From assembly GCA_002483345.1 (NCBI GenBank), contig DLHS01000016.1, forward strand, positions 466,700-530,699: 64,000 nucleotides of DNA. The letters run 5' to 3'. Within the stretch, counting starts at the first letter, position 1. Each line of letters starts with the position of its first letter. Below the pieces are notes generated by a model. That model had not been told where the DNA came from. It did not search any database and saw only the letters and a list, made by a program, of their open reading frames with translations. This DNA comes from Bacteroidetes bacterium UBA7662. GTDB taxonomy: Bacteria; Bacteroidota; Bacteroidia; UBA7662. A program made the position numbers and the translations under genes. This document shows positions 17,607 through 25,102 of this stretch, in pieces.

Positions 17607-18019
17607 TGCAAGGCAGGGTCGTTATACAATCAGAAAGCGGCAACCTCCAGGTTATTGATGCACTGGTTAAGGAACTGCAAAGTTGCGTCCAAATCTCCGA
17701 GGAAGATGTTTTCAAAACCCGGTTGGTGCTTTCGGAGGCCATACAGAATGCCATTACCCATGGCAACCACAATGATCCGGAAAAGACCGTCATCATCGAT
17801 TATAGTTATGATTTAACCAAGGAGGAGCTTTCTTTCTGTATCAGCGATCAGGGCCCGGGTTTCGACCTGAGCAGCGTCCTCGACCCAACCTTACCTGATA
17901 ATGTTGGGAGAGAAGGGGGAAGAGGTGTTTATTTTCTGAAAAGATTCACAGATGGGCTTTCTTACTGCAATGAGGCAAAAGCAATCAGGTTTTCCCTCAA
18001 AATACCCAGTCAGGCATGA
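17606..18019 (+). CDS. Anti-sigma-type HATPase (RsbW-like ATP-binding protein)
   Basis: A 137-residue stand-alone GHKL ATPase domain of the HATPase_c_2 group, which includes serine-kinase anti-sigma factors such as RsbW and SpoIIAB. ATP-site motifs: E44 and N48 in the N box (VLSEAIQNAITHGN), D81-x-G-x-G in SDQGPGF (G1), and GREGGRGVYFL (101-111, G2). No STAS anti-anti-sigma partner lies beside it. Its start shares a base with the DUF4175 stop and its end overlaps ybeY, so it is probably co-translated with both. The target is unknown. Confidence 0.8.
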   Translation: MQGRVVIQSESGNLQVIDALVKELQSCVQISEEDVFKTRLVLSEAIQNAITHGNHNDPEKTVIIDYSYDLTKEELSFCISDQGPGFDLSSVLDPTLPDNVGREGGRGVYFLKRFTDGLSYCNEAKAIRFSLKIPSQA

Positions 18020-18453
18020 TGGCATTTTATGCACACGAAATAGTGTTCAAACTTTTAGACCAGCGCCACCTGAAAGCCTGGATTACATCGGTTTGTACAC
18101 AACGACAGGCCAGCATCGGGGAGATCAGTTATGTTTTTTGCTCCGATGAGTATTTACTGGAGATCAACAAACAACACCTCCAACACGACTATTATACGGA
18201 CATCATCACCTTTGATTTGAGCGAAGACAAAGGAATGCTCTTCGCGGAACTTTATCTTTCCATAGACAGGATTCGCGAGAATGCCACCGAAAATCATGTT
18301 AGTTTTGCAGACGAATTACACCGGGTGATGATTCATGGCGTACTCCACCTGCTTGGGCAAGGCGATAAAACCGAAACCGAAGCGAAGCAGATGCGCCAAC
18401 TTGAAGAGGCCGCCTTGTCGGCGCGTATGTTCCACGTGAAACAATATCGTTGA
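18016..18453 (+). CDS. ybeY: Endoribonuclease YbeY (rRNA maturation factor)
   Basis: YbeY is a metal-dependent RNase needed for 16S rRNA 3' end maturation and ribosome quality control. The 145-residue product has the family motif with H107 and H111 (MIHGVLHLLGQGD). The third metal position, usually His, is Asp (D117), a substitution I recall in other Bacteroidota. The C-terminal codons MFHVKQ are encoded by a parS-type 16-mer (18428-18443). The start overlaps the ATPase gene; ATG 18016 and ATG 18019 are both possible. Confidence 0.88.
   Translation: MMAFYAHEIVFKLLDQRHLKAWITSVCTQRQASIGEISYVFCSDEYLLEINKQHLQHDYYTDIITFDLSEDKGMLFAELYLSIDRIRENATENHVSFADELHRVMIHGVLHLLGQGDKTETEAKQMRQLEEAALSARMFHVKQYR
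18428..18443 (+). other. parS-type ParB binding site 1
   Basis: TGTTCCACGTGAAACA matches the bacterial parS consensus TGTTNCACGTGAAACA at every position. It lies inside the 3' end of ybeY, where it encodes FHVKQ. ParB binds such sites to load chromosome-segregation complexes, and they usually lie near the origin. Confidence 0.75.
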
Positions 18454-18472
18454 ACCGCGCGTGTCCCCGGCG

Positions 18473-18488
18473 TGTTCCACGTGAAACA
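18473..18488 (+). other. parS-type ParB binding site 2
   Basis: A second exact TGTTCCACGTGAAACA, 45 bp after the first (start to start), in the 43-bp gap between ybeY and mnmG and only 8 bp before the mnmG start codon. Two identical full-consensus 16-mers this close are very unlikely by chance. Confidence 0.78.
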
Positions 18489-18496
18489 TTTAGATT

Positions 18497-20365
18497 TTGA
18501 ACAAGCAAGTATACGATATAGTAGTGGTAGGCGCGGGTCATGCGGGCTGTGAAGCAGCAGCGGCAGCAGCCAACATGGGCTCCAAAGTTTTGTTGGTGAC
18601 TATGAATATGCAGACCATTGCCCAGATGTCGTGCAACCCTGCCATGGGTGGTGTGGCGAAAGGACAAATTGTGCGGGAGATTGATGCGCTCGGCGGATAC
18701 TCCGGTATCGTGAGTGATCGTTCGGCCATACAATTCCGCATGCTGAACCGCTCCAAGGGGCCCGCCATGTGGAGTCCCCGTACACAAAACGACCGCATGC
18801 TTTTTGCGCAGGAGTGGCGTTTGATGCTGGAACAAACGCCCAATGTTGATTTCTGGCAGGACACGGTTGTAAAACTGGACATCAAAAACGGACAGGTGGC
18901 GGGTGTATTCACCGCCATGGGGGTTTATTTCGCCTGCCGGGCCGTGGTGCTTACCAATGGCACCTTTCTGAATGGCGTCATTCACATCGGTGAAAAAAGA
19001 TTTGGGGGAGGCAGGAGCGGAGAAAAAGCAGCGACCGGCATTACCGAACAGCTCGTAGCGTTGGGTTTCGAGGCAGGCCGTATGAAAACGGGTACCCCGC
19101 CCCGCATCGACGGCCGATCCCTTGATTACAGCAAAATGGAAGAACAACCGGGCGATGAGGTCCCCGGTAAATTCTCCTATAGCCGCGAAACCCGCGCGCT
19201 CAGCAAACAGCGCTCCTGCTGGATTACCTATACCAATCCCGAAGTACACGACATCCTCAAAACCGGCTTCGATAAATCGCCTATGTACACCGGGCGCATT
19301 CAGGGGCTGGGGCCACGGTATTGTCCGTCTATCGAAGATAAAATCAACCGTTTCGCGGAAAGAGACCGGCACCAGATTTTTGTAGAACCCGAAGGCTGGC
19401 ACACGGTAGAAGTTTATGTAAACGGCTTTTCTACTTCTTTACCGGAGGACGTACAACAACAAGCCCTCAACAGCATACCCGGATTTGAACAGGCCAAAAT
19501 GTTCAGGCCGGGCTATGCCATCGAATACGATTATTTCCCGCCCACCCAGTTATTTTCCAGCCTGCAGACCAAGCAGATTCATAACCTCTTTTTCGCAGGA
19601 CAAATCAACGGCACCACCGGCTATGAAGAGGCGGCCTGTCAGGGATTGATGGCGGGTATCAACGCACACAACCGGGTGCACGAAAAGGAGGCCTTCCTAC
19701 TCAAACGGTCTGATGCTTACATCGGCGTGTTGATCGACGATTTGGTGAACAAGGGCACCGACGAGCCCTACCGCATGTTTACCTCCCGGGCTGAATACCG
19801 CATCCTGCTGCGTCAGGACAATGCCGACCTGCGCCTCAGCGAGATGGGTCATAACATGGGCCTGCTGCCTGAAACACGGTGGGAGGATGTACAGGAAAAA
19901 CTTGCGCAAACGCAGGCCATTACGAAATACCTGCAAAAGCTGTCGGTAGACCCTGAAGAAATGAATGGCGTGCTGGAAGCCCTCGAAACACCCGTCATCA
20001 ACCAGAAGGTGAAGCTGGATGGTTTGCTGATGCGTCCACAGCTGGGCTTGTCGGACTTAAGGAAAGGCAGTACCCTGCTCGATAACTTCCTGAAGGATTA
20101 TTCAACCGAAGCGGTGGAAGAAGCAGAGATACAACTCAAATACGCACCTTACATAGAGAAAGAACACGAACTCGCGCAACGCCTCGGGCAGCTCGACGAC
20201 ATCCGCATGCGGGAAGATTTCGATTACCAGCAAGTTACGGCCATGTCGAAAGAAGCCAGAGAAAAGCTGAGCAGGCTCAAGCCGGCGTCTTTGGGCCAGG
20301 CCTCACGGGTAAGTGGCATTTCTCCATCAGATATTTCAATTTTAATGGTTTATCTTAATAAATGA
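18497..20365 (+). CDS. mnmG: tRNA uridine-5-carboxymethylaminomethyl modification enzyme MnmG
   Basis: With MnmE, MnmG installs the (carboxymethyl)aminomethyl group on wobble U34 of several tRNAs, using FAD. The 622-residue length is typical. The FAD Rossmann motif VVGAGHAGCEAA lies at 11-22, followed by TMNMQTIAQMSCNPA and GGVAKGQIVREIDALGG. The C-terminal GidA-associated domain ends with the signature LKPASLGQASRVSGISPSD. The start is TTG at 18497; the next in-frame Met would cut into the Rossmann fold. It overlaps the methyltransferase gene by ATGA. Confidence 0.96.
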   Translation: MNKQVYDIVVVGAGHAGCEAAAAAANMGSKVLLVTMNMQTIAQMSCNPAMGGVAKGQIVREIDALGGYSGIVSDRSAIQFRMLNRSKGPAMWSPRTQNDRMLFAQEWRLMLEQTPNVDFWQDTVVKLDIKNGQVAGVFTAMGVYFACRAVVLTNGTFLNGVIHIGEKRFGGGRSGEKAATGITEQLVALGFEAGRMKTGTPPRIDGRSLDYSKMEEQPGDEVPGKFSYSRETRALSKQRSCWITYTNPEVHDILKTGFDKSPMYTGRIQGLGPRYCPSIEDKINRFAERDRHQIFVEPEGWHTVEVYVNGFSTSLPEDVQQQALNSIPGFEQAKMFRPGYAIEYDYFPPTQLFSSLQTKQIHNLFFAGQINGTTGYEEAACQGLMAGINAHNRVHEKEAFLLKRSDAYIGVLIDDLVNKGTDEPYRMFTSRAEYRILLRQDNADLRLSEMGHNMGLLPETRWEDVQEKLAQTQAITKYLQKLSVDPEEMNGVLEALETPVINQKVKLDGLLMRPQLGLSDLRKGSTLLDNFLKDYSTEAVEEAEIQLKYAPYIEKEHELAQRLGQLDDIRMREDFDYQQVTAMSKEAREKLSRLKPASLGQASRVSGISPSDISILMVYLNK

Positions 20366-21249
20366 GCAGCATGGAAGCACTCAGGGGCTGTCCGGCCTGC
20401 AACAGTACCCATACATCGGACTTCTTGATCTGTAAAGATTATACCGTCAGCGGAGAAGTATTTCAGCTCAAACGCTGCAACAGCTGTACCCTGATTTTTA
20501 CCGACCCGCGACCCGACGCAAGTGCAATCTGGCCTTATTATAAGTCCGACACCTATGTCTCACATACCGATGAGGCAGCCCCGGGTCTTATCAACAGCAT
20601 ATATCGTTTGGTCCGGAAAATTACGCTGGGCAACAAAGCCGGCCTGGTGGCCCGGTATGCCCGGGGCCGGAAACTGCTCGATATTGGCGCCGGTACCGGG
20701 GCCTTTGCAGCCCATATGCATACCAACGGATGGGAAGTAAGCGCGATAGAACCTGACCCGGATGCCCGGAAACTGGCGGCCGACAGGGGTTTGAAAACCG
20801 GTGATGAGTCGGCCCTGGCAGATCATCCCCGGGTGAATGTCATCACCATGTGGCATGTACTGGAGCACGTACACAGTCTTCAGGAAAGGGTTGCCGCGTT
20901 GTATCGCCTGCTTGAACCGGGAGGAATAGCCGTCATAGCCGTTCCCAACCCCGAAAGTGCCGATGCAAAAAAATATGGTGCCTGGTGGGCTGCCTACGAT
21001 GTGCCCCGCCATTTGTACCATTTTACACCCGGCTCTATAAGGCAACTATTTGAAAGAGAGGGATTTACATCGGAGGCTACCCACTGGATGCCCTTTGATC
21101 CCTTCTACATCGCGCTGCTGAGTGAACAATATAAAACTGGCAGCCAGCGGCTTATTGCCGGAGCTTGGAACGGACTTCTCTCGTGGGCAAACAGCTTGTT
21201 GAACAAAGACACTTGCTCGAGCCAGATTTATATCTTCCGCAAGGCATGA
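20362..21249 (+). CDS. Class I SAM-dependent methyltransferase with N-terminal zinc ribbon
   Basis: A 295-residue soluble methyltransferase. A four-Cys zinc ribbon at the N-terminus (C10, C13, C39, C42) precedes a Methyltransf_23-type Rossmann domain whose SAM loop is LDIGAGTGAF (106-115). The motif WHVLEHVHSLQERVAALYRLLEPGG is the usual post-core segment. Such proteins are often found with surface-glycan or lipid genes, but nothing here names the substrate. The ATGA overlaps with mnmG before it and the lipoprotein after it suggest an operon. Confidence 0.82.
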   Translation: MSSMEALRGCPACNSTHTSDFLICKDYTVSGEVFQLKRCNSCTLIFTDPRPDASAIWPYYKSDTYVSHTDEAAPGLINSIYRLVRKITLGNKAGLVARYARGRKLLDIGAGTGAFAAHMHTNGWEVSAIEPDPDARKLAADRGLKTGDESALADHPRVNVITMWHVLEHVHSLQERVAALYRLLEPGGIAVIAVPNPESADAKKYGAWWAAYDVPRHLYHFTPGSIRQLFEREGFTSEATHWMPFDPFYIALLSEQYKTGSQRLIAGAWNGLLSWANSLLNKDTCSSQIYIFRKA

Positions 21250-22820
21250 GGAAGCTGGTTCTTGTGTGGCTGGTCCTTTTGCTGGCAGGCTGCGCCAATG
21301 TGGTGTCGCCCACCGGCGGTGCCCGCGATGAAAAACCACCGGAATTTGTGGCCGCGAAGCCGGAAAATTATAATCTGCAATACAAAAGCGGGGTCATCAG
21401 GATAGATTTTGATGAATACATCAAGATTCAAAATCCTCAGAATATCCTGATTTCGCCCAACCTGGCAGTAAAGCCGGATATCAGTGAAAGATACAAATCG
21501 CTGTTCATCGACCTGAAAGACCAGCCGCTGAGTGAAAACACCACTTATACCATCAATTTCGCCAGTTCTATTGTTGATCTTACGGAGGGCAACAAACAAA
21601 CCAACTTCCGCTATGTATTCAGCACGGGGACCTACCTCGATTCTCTGAGAGTAAGTGGAAAGGTGATTCTGGCAGAAAAACAAACCACAGAAGCCAATAT
21701 ACTGGTTGGCATGTACCCGGAAGAGCAGGGGGATTCCTGTTTATATAAATTCAAGCCCTTTTACTTTGCCAGAACCGATGCAGAGGGTAATTTTTCGCTG
21801 GAAAACCTGAAGTATGGCCGTTTCCGGCTATTTGCTTTCAAAGACGAAGACAACAACCTCCTCTATAAATCAGCAGAGGAAATAGCATTTCTGGATAGCA
21901 TACTTACCACAGATACCCTGGGCGCCAAACTGAGGTTATCTCTTTTTGTAGATCCGGAAGGTGACCGGAAACCGAAAGAAATCCGGTCGGTAATGCCGGG
22001 TTTAGTGCGTATTAAATACGCTTTTCCGATCGATACGGCTACCCGGGTGGAGTTGGTCAGCAGTTCTGCCGCTATCCGGCCCATCATCCGGGGCGACAGC
22101 CTCCTCATTTTCCACCAGGAAAAGGAAGCAGACAGCCTTCGCTTTTATCTTCAAAAACCCACCGGCACAGACACCATCAAGGTAATTAACCGCAAGCCTT
22201 CCGAAAAAGGGTACGGCCGCCTGATTCTGCAAAAAGCAGCCACCAATACGCCCTCCATTTATGAACCCATCGAGCTGATAGCCAACCACCCGCTGAAAAG
22301 TGTCGACAACACCGGTTTCACGTGGAAAATGGATTCCACAGCGGTTGTACTTCCGTTTACGACCCAAATAAATGACAATATCCTGCGTATTGAACCGGCA
22401 TTTGCGCCCGACAGTCGTTATGAACTGATTATCGACAGCGGGGCCGTCACCGATTTTTTTGATGTTCCTTCCGATACCTTCCGCATTTTGCTGAACAGCG
22501 GTAATGCAGAACTTTTCGGAACTCTCATTCTGAATGAGCTGGACAGTCTGCAAAAAGGGGATCTGATACAATTACTGGACGAAACAGGCAAGTTAATCAG
22601 GCAGGAAGTTGTTAACGGACAGCAGAGCCTGCGGTTTGAGCGACTGAGGGCGATTGGATACAAAGTAAGGGTGGTGCGCGACGAAAATAACAACCGCCGT
22701 TTTGATACCGGTAGTTATGTAAGAGGCAAACAACCGGAAAAATTGTGGTATGTGCCCGATCTCGTTCGTTTACGCTCCAATTGGGAAGTTGAGGTCAGCC
22801 TGGCAGGTGTGGTTAAATAA
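21246..22820 (+). CDS. Ig-like domain lipoprotein
   Basis: A 524-residue exported lipoprotein. The signal sequence ends in the lipobox LLAGC with C16 as the lipidated residue. The first mature domain is a bacterial Ig-like (SbsA/Big_5) fold with VSPTGGARDEKPP at its beginning; further beta-sandwich repeats fill the rest, including a carboxypeptidase-like segment. I recall this family directly downstream of mnmG or similar genes in Chitinophaga-type genomes. The ATG at 21246 gives an ATGA overlap with the methyltransferase and fits the lipobox; an in-frame ATG at 21165 lies inside that gene. Function unknown. Confidence 0.75.
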   Translation: MRKLVLVWLVLLLAGCANVVSPTGGARDEKPPEFVAAKPENYNLQYKSGVIRIDFDEYIKIQNPQNILISPNLAVKPDISERYKSLFIDLKDQPLSENTTYTINFASSIVDLTEGNKQTNFRYVFSTGTYLDSLRVSGKVILAEKQTTEANILVGMYPEEQGDSCLYKFKPFYFARTDAEGNFSLENLKYGRFRLFAFKDEDNNLLYKSAEEIAFLDSILTTDTLGAKLRLSLFVDPEGDRKPKEIRSVMPGLVRIKYAFPIDTATRVELVSSSAAIRPIIRGDSLLIFHQEKEADSLRFYLQKPTGTDTIKVINRKPSEKGYGRLILQKAATNTPSIYEPIELIANHPLKSVDNTGFTWKMDSTAVVLPFTTQINDNILRIEPAFAPDSRYELIIDSGAVTDFFDVPSDTFRILLNSGNAELFGTLILNELDSLQKGDLIQLLDETGKLIRQEVVNGQQSLRFERLRAIGYKVRVVRDENNNRRFDTGSYVRGKQPEKLWYVPDLVRLRSNWEVEVSLAGVVK

Positions 22821-24405
22821 TCGTATCGACGAACGGCTCCTTCTTCTTGGGGTAGTCGGTCGTGAAATGTAACCCACGGCTTTCCTGGCGCAGTTGGGCA
22901 CACTTGACAATGGTGTAGGCCACCTTGAGAATATTCCGCTGTTCCAGCAGCCGCACAGACAGCTTGGTTTCGTCATACAGCCGTTCCGTTTCCCGGTGCA
23001 GTATTTCAAGGCGTTCCCAGGCCCGTGACAGCCTCTTTTTGTTGCGGACAATACCCACATAGGAATTCATGATTGCCTGCGTCTCCTTGAGGTTCTGGCT
23101 GATCAGCACCAGCTCATCGGGCTCGGCGGTACCCTCGTCGTTCCAGTCGGGTATGTTTTCTGCCCATTGTAAACCGGGATGTTCGGCCTGCACGGCCTGA
23201 AAAATACGGTCGGCGAACACGGTAGCTTCGAGTAAACTGTTGGAAGCCAGCCGGTTTGCCCCGTGAAGTCCGGTAGAGGCGCATTCGCCGCAGGCATATA
23301 AATGGGCGATATTGGTCCGGCCGAAGGTATCTACCTGTATACCACCAACCAGGTAGTGCATGGCCGGAGCCACCGGAACAGCCTCTTTCCGCATGTCAAT
23401 ACCGATGCTGAGGCATTTCTGGTAGATGTTGGGGAAATGCGAAAGCATGATGTCTTCAGGGATATGGCGACAGTCGAGCAGCACATAGTCGTTGCCGGTT
23501 TTTTTCAGCTCGCTGTCGATGGCGCGGGCGGTGATATCGCGGGGTGCGAGCGATTTACGTTTGTCGTATTTGTGCATGAATTCGCTGCCATCCTTGTTTT
23601 TCAGCACGCCGCCGTAGCCCCTGACGGCTTCGCTGATGAGAAATGCCGGGTGTTCGCCCGGATTGTAAAGGGCGGTGGGATGAAACTGGATAAACTCCAT
23701 GTTGCGGAGTTTGGCCTTGGCCCGGTAGGCCATCGCGATACCGTCGCCGGTAGCGATAACGGGATTGGTGGTGGTCTGGTACACATGTCCGGCGCCGCCT
23801 GTAGCCAGCACCACGGTTTTCCCCAAGATGGTTTCGATGTGGTTGTTGGCGGTATTAAGCACATAAATGCCAAAACAGCGGATGTTTTCGGTGCGTTTGC
23901 TTACTTCTTCACCCAGGTGGTGCTGCGTGATGAGGTCGATGGCGAATTTATGGCTGTAAAGGGTGATGTTAGGACTGGCATATACCTGTTCGAGCAGGGC
24001 GCGTTCGATTTCGAAGCCTGTCATGTCTTTGTGATGCAGTACCCGGTGTACACTGTGACCACCTTCGCGGGCCAGATCGTAGTAACCGGCTTCGTTCTGA
24101 TCGAAACGGGCTCCCATTTCGATGATTTCCCGGATGCGGGCAGGCCCCTCCTTTACAACGAAATCGACCACTTCCGTATCACAGGCGCCATCGCCGCAGT
24201 CGAGGGTATCTGCTATGTGCTTTTCGAAGCTGTCTTTCAGCAAATCGGTGACAACGGCCACCCCGCCCTGGGCGTATTTGGTATTTGATTCGTCCTCATC
24301 ACTTTTGGTGATGATGCATACCTTTCCCAGTTGCGCAGCCTTTAAACCGAAACTCAAACCGGCAATTCCGGAGCCTACTACTATAAAATCGAATTTTTCC
24401 TGCAT
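22813..24405 (-). CDS. nadB: L-aspartate oxidase
   Basis: Oxidises L-aspartate to iminoaspartate with FAD, the first step of de novo NAD synthesis; NadA (9.5 kb) uses the product. 530 residues. The start MQEKFDFIVVGSGIAGLSF holds the FAD-binding GSGIAG; NTKYAQGGVAVV and a GGHSVHRVLH motif follow, and HYLVGGIQVDTFGRT is near residue 350. I chose ATG 24405; an in-frame ATG at 24630 would run through the divergent small gene and adds a non-homologous hydrophobic stretch. The 3' end overlaps the converging lipoprotein gene by 8 bp. Confidence 0.95.
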   Translation of the reverse strand: MQEKFDFIVVGSGIAGLSFGLKAAQLGKVCIITKSDEDESNTKYAQGGVAVVTDLLKDSFEKHIADTLDCGDGACDTEVVDFVVKEGPARIREIIEMGARFDQNEAGYYDLAREGGHSVHRVLHHKDMTGFEIERALLEQVYASPNITLYSHKFAIDLITQHHLGEEVSKRTENIRCFGIYVLNTANNHIETILGKTVVLATGGAGHVYQTTTNPVIATGDGIAMAYRAKAKLRNMEFIQFHPTALYNPGEHPAFLISEAVRGYGGVLKNKDGSEFMHKYDKRKSLAPRDITARAIDSELKKTGNDYVLLDCRHIPEDIMLSHFPNIYQKCLSIGIDMRKEAVPVAPAMHYLVGGIQVDTFGRTNIAHLYACGECASTGLHGANRLASNSLLEATVFADRIFQAVQAEHPGLQWAENIPDWNDEGTAEPDELVLISQNLKETQAIMNSYVGIVRNKKRLSRAWERLEILHRETERLYDETKLSVRLLEQRNILKVAYTIVKCAQLRQESRGLHFTTDYPKKKEPFVDTII

Positions 24406-24487
24406 GGTAAATAAAACGGACACGCGAATCCAAAGTTCTGAACGTTTCTTATATTCGTACAATAAATTTTCTAAAGCACTGACTATC

Positions 24488-24688
24488 ATGAAAAAAATAC
24501 TGCTCACCCTGGCTTTGATAGCCACAGTAACGGCTGTTGCAAGCGCCAATACCGGTGATAAAAAGAAAAAGACCAAAGAGAAGGCGAAAACGGAGCAGAC
24601 CGACAAAAAAGAAGGTTGTTCAGAAGCCAAAACCTGCTGCAGTAAAAAACCGGCAGCGGATACGGTTAAGCCAGAGAAAAAGGATTAA
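24488..24688 (+). CDS. Small secreted Lys- and Cys-rich protein
   Basis: A 66-residue product with a signal peptide (MKKILLTLALIATVTAVASA), then an almost entirely charged tail (KKKKTKEKAK and more) and three cysteines, C44, C50 and C51 (GCSEAKTCC). After cleavage it would be a tiny, very basic, Cys-bearing periplasmic peptide. I do not recognise a named family; the CC pair recalls the metal-associated small proteins at 5 kb and 30 kb. A good rho-independent terminator at 24799 is consistent with a real transcript. It lies divergent from nadB with an 82-bp gap. Confidence 0.6.
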   Translation: MKKILLTLALIATVTAVASANTGDKKKKTKEKAKTEQTDKKEGCSEAKTCCSKKPAADTVKPEKKD

Positions 24689-24762
24689 TCGTTTTTTATA
24701 GATATTGAGAGGGCGAGAGGCGAGAGAGCGAGATTTTTTTGTACACCTGCGCCTGCGGCGCT

Positions 24763-24786
24763 GTCGGTGGTCGATCGACCACCGAC
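24763..24786. repeat. Perfect 24-bp palindrome
   Basis: GTCGGTGGTCGA is followed immediately by its own reverse complement, giving an uninterrupted 24-bp inverted repeat, and then by CCATCGAC. The words GGTCGATGGTC and similar recur at 33.5 kb, so this is probably one copy of a dispersed intergenic repeat family. It may also act as a cruciform or operator. Confidence 0.7.
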
Positions 24787-24798
24787 CATCGACATACC

Positions 24799-24835
24799 GC
24801 GCCTGCCCGACTTCGGACAGGCGCTTTTTGTTTTG
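24799..24835 (+). terminator. Rho-independent terminator
   Basis: The stem GCGCCTG (24799-24805) pairs with CAGGCGC (24818-24824), an inner CCG/CGG pair extends it, and TTTTTGTTTTG follows. It would end transcription of the small secreted-protein gene 110 bp upstream. Confidence 0.75.
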
Positions 24836-24935
24836 TAGTCGGGGAAAAGGCCATTTTGTACATACAGATGTATAATTTATACCAGAAAATGTACATTTAA
24901 AGGTACAAATCAGGCTGTATTTCAAATAAGAAACG

Positions 24936-24955
24936 ACCGGAATAACGACCGGAAA
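24936..24955 (+). promoter_or_regulatory. Operator-like repeat, copy 1
   Basis: ACCGGAATAACGACCGGAAA, identical to copy 2 located 98 bp downstream. Inside it CGACCGGAA recurs every 12 bp, about one helical turn, as expected for a cooperative DNA-binding site. Confidence 0.55.
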
Positions 24956-25033
24956 TTTTTCCTGTGATAGTGTGAAACAGGGCTTTAAAATGGCCAATGA
25001 GGGGAAATTTAAAAACTTTTCAGATAAAATACA

Positions 25034-25053
25034 ACCGGAATAACGACCGGAAA
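25034..25053 (+). promoter_or_regulatory. Operator-like repeat, copy 2
   Basis: Second exact copy of ACCGGAATAACGACCGGAAA, ending 16 bp before the presumed -33 element (TTG at 25070) of the Fic promoter, a good position for a repressor or activator. The Fic protein has a C-terminal winged-helix segment that could bind here (inference). Confidence 0.58.
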
Positions 25054-25090
25054 GGTATTAATTTTTAGGTTGTGGGGTTAAAGATTTGGC

Positions 25091-25098
25091 TACCTTTG
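25091..25098 (+). promoter_or_regulatory. Bacteroidota promoter -7 element TACCTTTG
   Basis: TACCTTTG is an exact TAnnTTTG match with a TTG at 25070-25072, 18 bp upstream, serving as -33. The start codon is only 4 bp further on, so the mRNA is likely leaderless. Confidence 0.65.
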
Positions 25099-25102
25099 TT
25101 TT

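Larger units (their letters stand above)
24836..25102. promoter_or_regulatory. Fic gene upstream region with operator-like repeats
   Basis: The rest of the 414-bp gap between the small secreted-protein gene and the Fic gene holds no open frame worth calling. It is A+T-rich and contains two copies of a 20-mer (24936-24955 and 25034-25053), each built from a 12-bp tandem unit. A promoter element directly precedes the Fic start. Confidence 0.55.

Noticed and set aside
18299..19402. Minus-strand open frame of 367 codons over ybeY and mnmG
   Set aside because: Antisense of two conserved genes; no domain recognised.
24406..24630. N-terminal extension of NadB from an upstream ATG
   Set aside because: The extension is hydrophobic, unlike NadB, and runs through the divergent small gene; MQEKFDFIVVGSG is a normal NadB start.
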